DNA of 8,289 nt from Patulibacter sp. (GTDB taxonomy: Bacteria; Actinomycetota; Thermoleophilia; Solirubrobacterales; Solirubrobacteraceae): the NCBI GenBank assembly GCA_023268575.1, contig JALRCL010000440.1:1-8289 (forward strand), read 5' to 3'. Made by a program: the position numbers and the translations under genes. Shown piece by piece: positions 1 through 5,490 of this stretch. Under the pieces are notes generated by a model. It was not told where the DNA came from and made no database searches. It worked only from the letters and a program-made list of their open reading frames with translations. Position 1 is the first letter of the stretch; every line of letters begins with the position of its first letter.

Positions 1-140
1 GCCTGCGCCGCGGCAATCACTTCGTCATCTCGTACCGAACCGCCAGGTTGCACGACCGCACGTACTCCGGCATCGATCAATACCTGCAGGCCATCGGCGA
101 ACGGAAAGAAGGCATCCGACGCGGCGACCGCGCCCGCGAC
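1..140 (-). pseudogene. purH: purH fragment: AICAR transformylase/IMP cyclohydrolase, C-terminal piece, truncated
   Basis: Read on the minus strand from 140 down to 1, this piece encodes VAGAVAASDAFFPFADGLQV, then a stretch containing DAGVRAVVQPGGSVRDDEV and an IAAAQA end. These are hallmark segments of the PurH transformylase domain (ASDAFFPF and QPGGSxRDxEVI). PurH catalyses the last two steps of de novo IMP synthesis in the cytosol. The gene's true end, usually about 20 residues further on, lies beyond the left edge. The remaining N-terminal part, roughly 450 residues by family length, is absent: to the right of about 140 none of the three minus frames gives recognisable PurH. About a third of the codons end in A or T (GTA, GAT, CAA, ATT, TTT), unlike the neighbours, and positions 1-120 are about 62% GC against 90% for 121-180. 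I infer a truncated remnant or an assembly join. The domain identity is firm; the cause of truncation is open. Confidence 0.85.
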
Positions 141-322
141 CCGGTGGCGATGCCCCGGCGCGTCCGGCGGCCCCGCCCGCGCGACGGTCGATCGATCCCG
201 ACGCGACGCCGGAGCTCCGGCTCGCGTCCCCGCGGCCCGACCGCTCGCGCGCCGCGCGAGCCGCCGTCCCGGCCGATCGCCGGTCCGACGCGCCGGCCGC
301 CGGGCGCGAGCAGGGCGCCGAC
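141..322. other. Ambiguous stretch between the purH fragment and the PBP start
   Basis: This 182-bp stretch is extremely GC-rich. In the PBP frame it is open throughout, with mostly G/C third positions, and reads as a Pro/Ala/Arg-rich sequence (for example IDPDATPELRLASP from 191). That is typical of the disordered cytoplasmic tails of actinobacterial PBPs, but the frame contains no ATG, GTG or TTG before 323. In the purH frame on the minus strand it reads VARAGPPDAPGHRHR just ahead of the recognised PurH residues, so purH similarity could reach about 185. No promoter or clear Shine-Dalgarno is visible. It is therefore either the 5' untranslated region of the PBP gene or a piece of PBP coding sequence whose start was lost at the junction. 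Confidence 0.5.
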
Positions 323-2764
323 GTGCCGCTCAGCCGGCTTCCCGCGGGCGCACGCGAGGCGCGCCCGCAGCCGCCGTCGACCGTCGCAACCGGCGCGCCG
401 CACGGCGGCGGCCCCGCCGGGCCGCCCATCGACCCGGCGACGGGCCCGGGGCTCGCGCGCGACGGCGATGGGATCCCGCCGGGCCGCCCCGCCCGGCCGA
501 AGCTGCGCTTCCGGTGGATCCGGCTCCTGCTCCTGCTCGTGCCGCTCGGCGCGCTCGCCGTCGTCTCGACGGTCTTCGGGATGATGATGGCTGTCGCCAG
601 CGACCTCCCGGACCTCGACGCCGCCAAGGAGTTCCGCACGGCGCGCAACTCGGTGCTCCTGGACCGCTCCGGCCGCCAGATCGGCACGCTCGTGGGCGCG
701 AACGCCCGCTACGTCGTCACCGACGCGCAGATCGCCCCGTCGATGAAGGACGCCGTCATCGCGATGGAGGACCAGCGGTTCCGCGAGAACAGCGGCGTCG
801 ACCTCAAGGGCATCGCGCGCGCCGCCGTCCAGGACGTGCTCTCCGGCGGCGCGGTCCAGGGTGCCTCGACGATCACGCAGCAGCTCATCAAGCTCGGCCT
901 CCAGGCCGAGAACCAGCGCACGGTGTTCCAGAAGCTCCGGGAGGCCGCGCTCGCGTACCACATGACGCGCAAGTGGCCGAAGAGCAAGATCCTCACCCAG
1001 TACCTGAACCGGGTCTACTTCGGCAACGGCGCGTACGGCGTCGAGACCGCGGCGCGGACGTACTTCGGCCGCACCGCCGACCACCGTGGCTGCGGACAGA
1101 CCTCGGACCGGCCCTGCGCGAAGGAGCTGCGCCCCGCGGAGTCGGCCCTCCTGACCGCGATCATCGCGTCGCCGTCGCGCTTCGATCCGACCGTGAACCC
1201 CGAGGCGGCGCTGCGGCGCCGCAACACGGTCCTCCTGAAGATGCGCGAGCAGGGGATGCTCTCGATCGATCGCTACGAGGAGGCCCGCAACGAGCCGTTG
1301 CCCGGCCGCAGCGAGGTCGAGCCCCCGTCGCTCAACGCGAAGAACCCGTACTTCGCGTCGTGGATCAGCGCGCAGCTCGTCGAGCGCTACGGGGCGCGGC
1401 GCACCTACGAGGGCGGCCTGCGGGTGCGCACGACGCTCGACCAGTCGCTGCAGGACGCGGCCGAGAGCGCCGTGAAGCAGTACCTCGCCTCGCCGACCGG
1501 CCCCCAGGCCTCGCTCGTGGCGATCGACAACCGCACCGGCGAGGTCCGCGCGATGGTCGGCGGGCGCAACTTCCGCGAGCGTCCGTTCAACCTCGCCACG
1601 CAGGGCGAGCGACAGCCGGGATCGGCGTTCAAGCCGTTCGTGCTCGCCCAGGCGCTGCGCGAGGGGATCTCGCCGTCCTCGACGTGGACCTCGAAGCGCG
1701 TGAGCTTCCGGGTCCGCGACCACGAGGGCAACCGCGAGACGTTCACGGTGACGAACGATCACAACGCGTACTCCGGCACGACGTCGCTGGCGCGCGCCCT
1801 CACCTTCTCGGACAACTCCGTCTACGCGCAGGTCGGCCTCAAGGTCGGCACGAAGCGGATCGCGCGCCTCATCCGGCGGATGGGCATCCGGACCCCCGTC
1901 TCCTCGAACGCGGCGCTGGTCCTCGGCGCGCCCCGGCGCGGCGTCACCGTGCTCGACCTCGCGCACTCCTACGAGACGTTCGCGACGCGGGGCCTGCGCG
2001 TCAACGGCACGCTCGGCGCGCCGAACGGCGGTCCCGTCGGGATCATGGCCGTCGACGACGGCAAGGACGTGACCCGCAACGAGCCGCGACGCGTGCGCGT
2101 CCTCTCGCCGCAGGTCGCCGACGCGACGACCGCGATCATGCGCACCGTCGTCACCACCGGCACCGACAAGCGCGCGCAGTACGGCGGCTTCGCCGCGGGC
2201 AAGACCGGCACGACCTCCGACAACATCGACGCGTGGTTCGTCGGCTTCAGCAAGCGACTGACGGTCGCGGTCTGGGTCGGCTACCCCGACGGCGCGAAGC
2301 CGATGCTCACCGAGTACGCGGGCGAACCCGTCGAGGGCGGCACCTATCCGGCCGGCATCTGGGGCACGTTCGTCGGCGCGGCCGAGCGGATCTTCGCCGA
2401 CCGCGCTCCGCAGGACGCCCGCGACGAGCCCGAGGGCGAGGACGTGCCGCTGGGCTCCGACGACGACGCGACCGGCTCGGCCGCGGCGGGTGGCGACGGC
2501 TCGGGCGAGGCGTCCGGCAGCACGACCGCGACGCCGCCCAGCGGCTCCGGATCGGGGTCCACGGGATCGGGCTCCAGGTCCGGCAGCGGCAGCGGCTCCG
2601 GCGGCGGCAGCAGCGGCTCCGGCAGCGGGAACACGCCCGCGACCCCGGCGAACCCGAACCCGAACCCCGCGCCGTCGGGCAGCAGCGGCGCCGCGGGCTC
2701 CAGCCCCGGTGGCGGCGGCTCCGGGGGCGGCAGTCCGGACAGCGGCGCCGTCCCGCTGGGCTAG
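323..2764 (+). CDS. Class A penicillin-binding protein (bifunctional glycosyltransferase/transpeptidase)
   Basis: This 813-residue protein polymerises lipid II into glycan strands and cross-links the stem peptides on the outer face of the membrane. Its order is: Pro/Gly-rich cytoplasmic tail (1-60), one membrane segment (about 66-92, LLLLLVPLGALAVVSTVFG), GT51 glycosyltransferase domain (about 105-330), transpeptidase domain (about 395-690), and a Gly/Ser/Pro-rich tail (about 697-813). Visible motifs are EDQRF with catalytic Glu149, GASTITQQLIK (180-190), Glu207 in KLREAALA, YLNRVYFGNGAYG, the SxxK motif S434-AF-K437, SDN (496-498) and KTGTT (627-631), so both active sites look intact. The insert at 253-272 carries two cysteines. 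The start is GTG at 323, the first start codon in the frame, with only a weak upstream purine run. Because the frame is open back to the purH breakpoint, the real N-terminus may be longer. It is a PonA/PBP1-type protein; the exact paralogue cannot be told. Confidence 0.95.
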   Translation: MPLSRLPAGAREARPQPPSTVATGAPHGGGPAGPPIDPATGPGLARDGDGIPPGRPARPKLRFRWIRLLLLLVPLGALAVVSTVFGMMMAVASDLPDLDAAKEFRTARNSVLLDRSGRQIGTLVGANARYVVTDAQIAPSMKDAVIAMEDQRFRENSGVDLKGIARAAVQDVLSGGAVQGASTITQQLIKLGLQAENQRTVFQKLREAALAYHMTRKWPKSKILTQYLNRVYFGNGAYGVETAARTYFGRTADHRGCGQTSDRPCAKELRPAESALLTAIIASPSRFDPTVNPEAALRRRNTVLLKMREQGMLSIDRYEEARNEPLPGRSEVEPPSLNAKNPYFASWISAQLVERYGARRTYEGGLRVRTTLDQSLQDAAESAVKQYLASPTGPQASLVAIDNRTGEVRAMVGGRNFRERPFNLATQGERQPGSAFKPFVLAQALREGISPSSTWTSKRVSFRVRDHEGNRETFTVTNDHNAYSGTTSLARALTFSDNSVYAQVGLKVGTKRIARLIRRMGIRTPVSSNAALVLGAPRRGVTVLDLAHSYETFATRGLRVNGTLGAPNGGPVGIMAVDDGKDVTRNEPRRVRVLSPQVADATTAIMRTVVTTGTDKRAQYGGFAAGKTGTTSDNIDAWFVGFSKRLTVAVWVGYPDGAKPMLTEYAGEPVEGGTYPAGIWGTFVGAAERIFADRAPQDARDEPEGEDVPLGSDDDATGSAAAGGDGSGEASGSTTATPPSGSGSGSTGSGSRSGSGSGSGGGSSGSGSGNTPATPANPNPNPAPSGSSGAAGSSPGGGGSGGGSPDSGAVPLG

Positions 2765-2846
2765 GACCTGTCTCGGAACGACGCGGCGCGCAGAAGCGAC
2801 CGCCGACGCATCGCCGCGCGCCGCCCGGATCCTCGGGCAGACCACC

Positions 2847-2866
2847 GGTCCGGCTCTCGGACCCGG
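2847..2866. terminator. Hairpin between convergent genes (candidate bidirectional terminator)
   Basis: GGTCCG (2847-2852) and CGGACC (2858-2863) form a perfect 6-bp stem around a 5-base loop. Two more C-G pairs (CC at 2845-2846 with GG at 2865-2866) can be added across a one-base bulge. It lies about 80 bp after the PBP stop and about 70 bp after the glycosylase stop, as expected between converging genes. No T-run follows on either strand, so intrinsic termination is only a possibility. Confidence 0.4.
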
Positions 2867-2911
2867 CCGGCACGACGCTCGGTCCGTGACCGCCCGCACC
2901 GCCGCCGCATT

Positions 2912-2929
2912 CCGAAGCCGGTCCTTCGG
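2912..2929 (-). terminator. Hairpin directly after the glycosylase stop
   Basis: CCGAAG (2912-2917) pairs perfectly with CTTCGG (2924-2929) around a 6-base loop, two bases beyond the stop codon of the minus-strand DNA glycosylase. Its position fits a 3' end or terminator for the argH-glycosylase transcript. There is no downstream U-tract, which weakens the call. It is separate from the hairpin at 2847-2866, and both sit in the 167-bp gap between the convergent genes. Confidence 0.4.
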
Positions 2930-2931
2930 CG

Positions 2932-3549
2932 CTACCCGCGCGCCGCGCGCATCGCCGGCGGCCACGGGCGCGAGACGTCCGCGCTGCCCGCGTCGACGAA
3001 GCGCCACGGCAGTTCGACGGCGCGCGTGATGCCGATCCGGGGACCAGTGACCACGCGGGGCGCCGGCGCGTCGGCCGGCCGACCGAGGATCCGGACGGCG
3101 CCGTCGCGCAGGTCCGCCCCGTCGTCCTCGAGCTCGATGCCGAGCGCGAGGGTCAGGCGCCCCGGTCCCGACGCCCACTCGCGCCGGGCGCGTCCGGGAC
3201 GCCGGGCCGCGATGCGCTCGAGGCCGGCCCACGGCTCGACGGCGCGCACGAGCACGCCGGCGGCGACGCCGTCCTGCTCGCAGACCGCGTTGACGCACGC
3301 GTGGATGCCGTAGGAGCGGTACACGTACGCGTGCCCCGGCGGGCCGAAGAGCGTCCGGGTGCGCGGCGTCGGGCGAGGCGGATCGCCGAAGCCGTGACTG
3401 GCCGGCTCGGTCTCGTGATACGCCTCGGTCTCGACGATCCTCCCCACCGCGCCGTCCCCGACGAGCAGGCAGCCGACGAGGTCGCGGGCGACCTCGACGA
3501 CCGGCCGCGCGTAGAACGCGGCCGGCAGCCCGAGCGGCGCGTCGGTCAC
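2932..3549 (-). CDS. mpg: 3-methyladenine DNA glycosylase, AAG/MPG family
   Basis: This monofunctional base-excision repair enzyme flips out and removes alkylated or deaminated purines such as 3-methyladenine and hypoxanthine, leaving an abasic site. The 205-residue length is normal for the bacterial family. Visible motifs are LAAFYARP-like substrate-domain start (8-16), DLVGCLL (23-29), GRIVETEAY (36-44) with the expected catalytic Glu40, PGHAYVYRSYGIHACVNAV (71-89), the ASGPGRLTLALGI block (126-138) and TGPRIGITRA (168-177). The start is GTG at 3549, chosen because the protein begins just before the conserved fold and the GTG overlaps the argH TGA in a GTGA junction, which implies translational coupling to argH. 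The same frame stays open far upstream, but that part is antisense-frame noise inside argH. No odd features are seen within the protein. Confidence 0.94.
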   Translation of the reverse strand: MTDAPLGLPAAFYARPVVEVARDLVGCLLVGDGAVGRIVETEAYHETEPASHGFGDPPRPTPRTRTLFGPPGHAYVYRSYGIHACVNAVCEQDGVAAGVLVRAVEPWAGLERIAARRPGRARREWASGPGRLTLALGIELEDDGADLRDGAVRILGRPADAPAPRVVTGPRIGITRAVELPWRFVDAGSADVSRPWPPAMRAARG

Positions 3550-4907
3550 GCCAGCAGGTCGCGCGCGAGCTCGAGCTGCGCGGTCACCTGCGCCGACGCC
3601 GTGCCGCCCTGGCTCTGCTTGCGCTCCAGGAGCGACAGCGGCTCGATGACCTCGCGGACCCACGGGCCGAGGTGCTCGCTCTGCGCGCGCAGCTCGTCGT
3701 CGGAGAGCTGCGACAGGGTGCGGCCCGAGTCGACCGCCTCGCGGACGAGGCCGCCCACGATCGCGTGGCACTGCCGGAACGGCACCCCGCGCTTGACGAG
3801 CTCGTCGGCGAGGTCGGTCGCGGCGAGCAGCTCGTCGGCCGCGGCGGCGGCCATCCGGTCCCGCCGGAACGTCGCGCCGGCGATCATGCCCGTCGCCGCG
3901 GCGAGCGCCTGCTCGATCGTGTCGGCCGCGTCGAACAGGTGCTCCTTGTCCTCCTGGAGGTCCTTGTTGTACGTCAGCGGCAACGCATGGATCACGCCGT
4001 GCAGCGCCTGGAGGTGGCCGACGATCCGCGGCGCCTTCGCGCGCAGCAGCTCGGCGCAGTCCGGGTTCTTCTTCTGCGGCATGAGCGAGCTGCCCGACGA
4101 CCACGCGTCCGGCAGCGTCAGGAACCCGAACTCCTCGCTCGCCCACTGGACGATCTCCTGCCCCAGCCGCGAGAGGTGCGTGGCGCACGTCGCCGCGGCG
4201 TTCAGGTAGTCCAGGACGAAGTCCCGGTTGGAGACCGCGTCGATCGAGTTCGGCGCCGGCTCGCCGAACCCCAGCTCGGCGGCCGTCATGGTGCGGTCGG
4301 TCGCGAAGTTCACGCCGGCGAGGGCGCCGGCGCCCAGCGGCATCCGCCGCAGCGCCTGCTCCCCCGCGAAGCGGAACCGCGCGCGGTCGCGCTCCAGCAT
4401 CCACACGTACGCGAGCAGGTGGTGGGCCAGGTAGACCGGCTGCGCCCGCTGCAGGTGCGTGTAGGCCGGCATCGGCCAGTCGCGGTGCGCCTCGGCGACG
4501 TCGATCAGGGCCGTCATCAGCGCCTCGACGGCGGCGACCGCGCGCTCGGCCGCCTCGCCGACCCAGAGGGCGACGTCGGTGGCGACCTGGTCGTTGCGCG
4601 AGCGGGCGGTGTGGAGCCGGGCGCCGGGGTCGCCGACGAGCTCCGTCAGCCGGCGCTCGACCGCCATGTGGATGTCCTCGTCGTCCGGCTCGAACGGGAA
4701 GGCGCCGCGCTCGAGCTCTCCCTCGATCTGCGCGAAGCCGCGGAGGATCGCCTCGAGGTCGTCCTCGCCGATGATCCCGCGGGCGGACAGCATTCGCGCG
4801 TGCGCGCGCGAGCCGCGGAGATCCTGGCGCCAGAGCCGCTGGTCGAACCCCAGCGACGTGTTCATCGCCCGGAAGACGGGGTCCTGCGGCTCAGCAAACC
4901 TCGACAT
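3546..4907 (-). CDS. argH: Argininosuccinate lyase
   Basis: This enzyme cleaves argininosuccinate to arginine and fumarate, the last step of arginine biosynthesis, and works as a cytosolic homotetramer of the fumarase/aspartase superfamily. The 453-residue length is typical. Visible motifs are NTSLGFDQRL (16-25), HTARSRNDQVATD (99-111), TxHLQRAQP with His151, and the superfamily signature GSSLMPQKKNPD (272-283) holding the flexible-loop serine (Ser273/274). YNKDLQEDKEHLFDA follows (313-327). The usual WxGRF start is shortened to MSRFAEPQDP. The ATG at 4907 is the first start after an in-frame TAG 15 bases upstream, so the start is well constrained, yet no Shine-Dalgarno precedes it. The start region lies in a direct repeat (70-bp period). 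It probably forms a coupled pair with the downstream glycosylase through the GTGA overlap. Confidence 0.97.
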   Translation of the reverse strand: MSRFAEPQDPVFRAMNTSLGFDQRLWRQDLRGSRAHARMLSARGIIGEDDLEAILRGFAQIEGELERGAFPFEPDDEDIHMAVERRLTELVGDPGARLHTARSRNDQVATDVALWVGEAAERAVAAVEALMTALIDVAEAHRDWPMPAYTHLQRAQPVYLAHHLLAYVWMLERDRARFRFAGEQALRRMPLGAGALAGVNFATDRTMTAAELGFGEPAPNSIDAVSNRDFVLDYLNAAATCATHLSRLGQEIVQWASEEFGFLTLPDAWSSGSSLMPQKKNPDCAELLRAKAPRIVGHLQALHGVIHALPLTYNKDLQEDKEHLFDAADTIEQALAAATGMIAGATFRRDRMAAAAADELLAATDLADELVKRGVPFRQCHAIVGGLVREAVDSGRTLSQLSDDELRAQSEHLGPWVREVIEPLSLLERKQSQGGTASAQVTAQLELARDLLA

Positions 4908-4977
4908 AGGCGCCGGAGTCTAGGCCGCGCCGCAGGACCCTGACCCGAGGCCCCGCCCGCCCGGCAACCCTCGACAT
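4891..4977 (-). other. Candidate arginine-rich small ORF overlapping the argH start
   Basis: The duplicated ATGTCGAGG in the right repeat copy opens a 28-codon frame (MSRVAGRAGPRVRVLRRG, ending in SGAYVEVC) that stops with TGA at 4891-4893, 17 bases inside argH and in a different frame. Six of the 28 residues are arginine, two of them AGG codons. A weak GAGG (4989-4992) stands 11 bases before the ATG. Translation through it would deliver ribosomes to the argH start, so it could act as a leader peptide. Arginine-rich frames are common by chance in DNA of this GC, hence the low confidence. Confidence 0.2.
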
Positions 4978-5010
4978 CGGCGCCGGAGCCTCGGCCGCGC
5001 CGCAGGACTC
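4894..5010. repeat. Two-copy direct repeat, 70-bp period, covering the argH start
   Basis: Positions 4894-4940 match 4964-5010 at 42 of 47 bases with no gap. The differences are at 4898, 4908, 4919, 4922 and 4939. Similarity resumes a little further as a shared GAGGCCCCGC block (about 4947-4956 and 5016-5025) after a small length difference. The left copy contains the argH start codon and its first bases; the right copy contains a second ATGTCGAGG on the minus strand that does not continue into argH. The argH-NTF2 gap thus looks like a tandem duplication of the argH 5' region, later diverged. Confidence 0.9.
4917..4922 (-). promoter_or_regulatory. Possible -10 element for near-leaderless argH transcription
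   Basis: TAGACT on the minus strand fits the TAnnnT pattern of actinobacterial -10 elements and ends nine bases before the argH ATG, so a transcript could begin within a few bases of the start codon. This would explain the missing Shine-Dalgarno. Two of the five differences between the repeat copies (4919 and 4922) fall in this hexamer; the other copy reads GAGGCT. No convincing -35 is seen. Confidence 0.25.
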
Positions 5011-5021
5011 CGCCGGAGGCC
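5005..5021 (-). terminator. Weak hairpin after the NTF2-like gene
   Basis: On the minus strand, CTCC and GGAG around GGC form a 4-bp stem, extended past one mismatch by two G-C pairs, starting about a dozen bases after the NTF2-like stop. There is no U-run. It overlaps the end of the right-hand repeat copy, so it could equally be a by-product of the repeat sequence. Confidence 0.2.
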
Positions 5022-5032
5022 CCGCGCGGGCG

Positions 5033-5425
5033 TCAGTCGCCCGAGCCCGCGAGCTCGGCCATCCCGCGCTCGTACTCGACCTTCATCCGCGCCGCGACCG
5101 CGGTGGCGGCCGACAGCGGACGGACCATCACCGTGAGCTCGGTGACCTTGCCGTCCTCGCCGGTCCGCAGCAGGTCGATGCCCTGGACGTCCTTGTCGTC
5201 GACCCGGGCGCGGAACACGAGCACGTGCTCGTCCTCCGCTCCGATCTCCGCCTCGTAGCGGAAGCCCTCGAAGACGCGGAAGACGGCGCGCAGGATCATC
5301 CCCACGACCGCCTTGCCGTGGTACGGGGTGTGGGCGACCGGGCTGTGGAAGACGACGTCGTCGGCGAGCTCGGCGACGATGCGGTCGGGGTCGCCACTCT
5401 CGACGGCGGCGCGGAAGGCGGACAC
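5033..5425 (-). CDS. NTF2-like/SnoaL-like domain protein
   Basis: This is a 130-residue soluble protein. The pattern fits the cone-shaped NTF2/SnoaL-like fold: an N-terminal helix ending in a short loop (AFRAAVESGDPDRIVAELAD), a strand with FHSPVAHTPYHGK (26-38), a helix VVGMILRAVFRVFEGF (40-55), then alternating strands (FRYEAEIG, HVLVFRARVDD, VQGIDLLRTGEDGKVTEL). A C-terminal helix (about 105-127) follows. The DLLR..EDGKVTEL strand-turn-strand is typical of polyketide-cyclase-like and limonene-epoxide-hydrolase-like relatives, but members range from enzymes to ligand carriers, so no substrate can be named. It starts at GTG 5425, supported by a strong Shine-Dalgarno six bases upstream. The gene begins 65 bp after the aminotransferase stop on the same strand, so co-transcription is possible. 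There is no signal peptide or membrane segment. Confidence 0.82.
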   Translation of the reverse strand: MSAFRAAVESGDPDRIVAELADDVVFHSPVAHTPYHGKAVVGMILRAVFRVFEGFRYEAEIGAEDEHVLVFRARVDDKDVQGIDLLRTGEDGKVTELTVMVRPLSAATAVAARMKVEYERGMAELAGSGD

Positions 5426-5431
5426 GGCAGG

Positions 5432-5436
5432 CTCCT
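5432..5436 (-). promoter_or_regulatory. Shine-Dalgarno of the NTF2-like gene
   Basis: AGGAG on the minus strand, within GAGAGGAG (5432-5439), lies six bases before the GTG at 5425. It fixes this GTG as the start and is the clearest ribosome binding site in the window. Confidence 0.75.
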
Positions 5437-5438
5437 CT

Positions 5439-5459
5439 CGACCGGCTCGGACCCGGTCG
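5439..5459. promoter_or_regulatory. Hairpin adjoining the Shine-Dalgarno of the NTF2-like gene
   Basis: CGACCGG (5439-5445) and CCGGTCG (5453-5459) form a perfect 7-bp stem with a 7-base loop in the 65-bp gap between the aminotransferase stop and the NTF2-like start. On the minus-strand transcript it comes just before the AGGAG. It may act as a weak terminator for the upstream pair or modulate access to the ribosome binding site. No U-run follows. Confidence 0.4.
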
Positions 5460-5490
5460 CGATCGGGGACGCCGCGAGCCTACCGCCCGG

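Noticed and set aside
141..185. Extension of purH homology to the right of 140 (VARAGPPDAPGHRHR)
   Set aside because: It loosely resembles the variable linker before ASDAFFPF in PurH, but the same bases also read as PBP-type Pro/Ala-rich sequence. Left undecided rather than called.
2530..2760. Repeated GGCTCCGG/GGCAGC units as a possible tandem-repeat or CRISPR-like array
   Set aside because: The units are irregular, in frame, and encode the Gly/Ser tail of the PBP. There are no constant repeats with unique spacers.
514..2889. Long plus-strand open frame in an alternative frame of the PBP
   Set aside because: It is Arg/Pro-rich noise covering the same bases as a clear two-domain PBP; GC-driven lack of stops explains it.
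77..3298. Very long minus-strand open frame, over 1000 codons, antisense to the PBP
   Set aside because: The product is almost entirely Arg/Ala/Gly with no domain pattern. It is the expected antisense shadow of a gene with nearly all G/C third positions.
3672..4943. 423-codon plus-strand frame opposite argH
   Set aside because: It is antisense to a complete argH with all signature motifs, and its composition is typical of a shadow frame.
5477..5482. TAGGCT as a -10 element for the NTF2-like gene
   Set aside because: It matches TAnnnT, but the only -35-like hexamer (CTGACG, 5497-5502) is 14 bases away, too close, so it is not supported.
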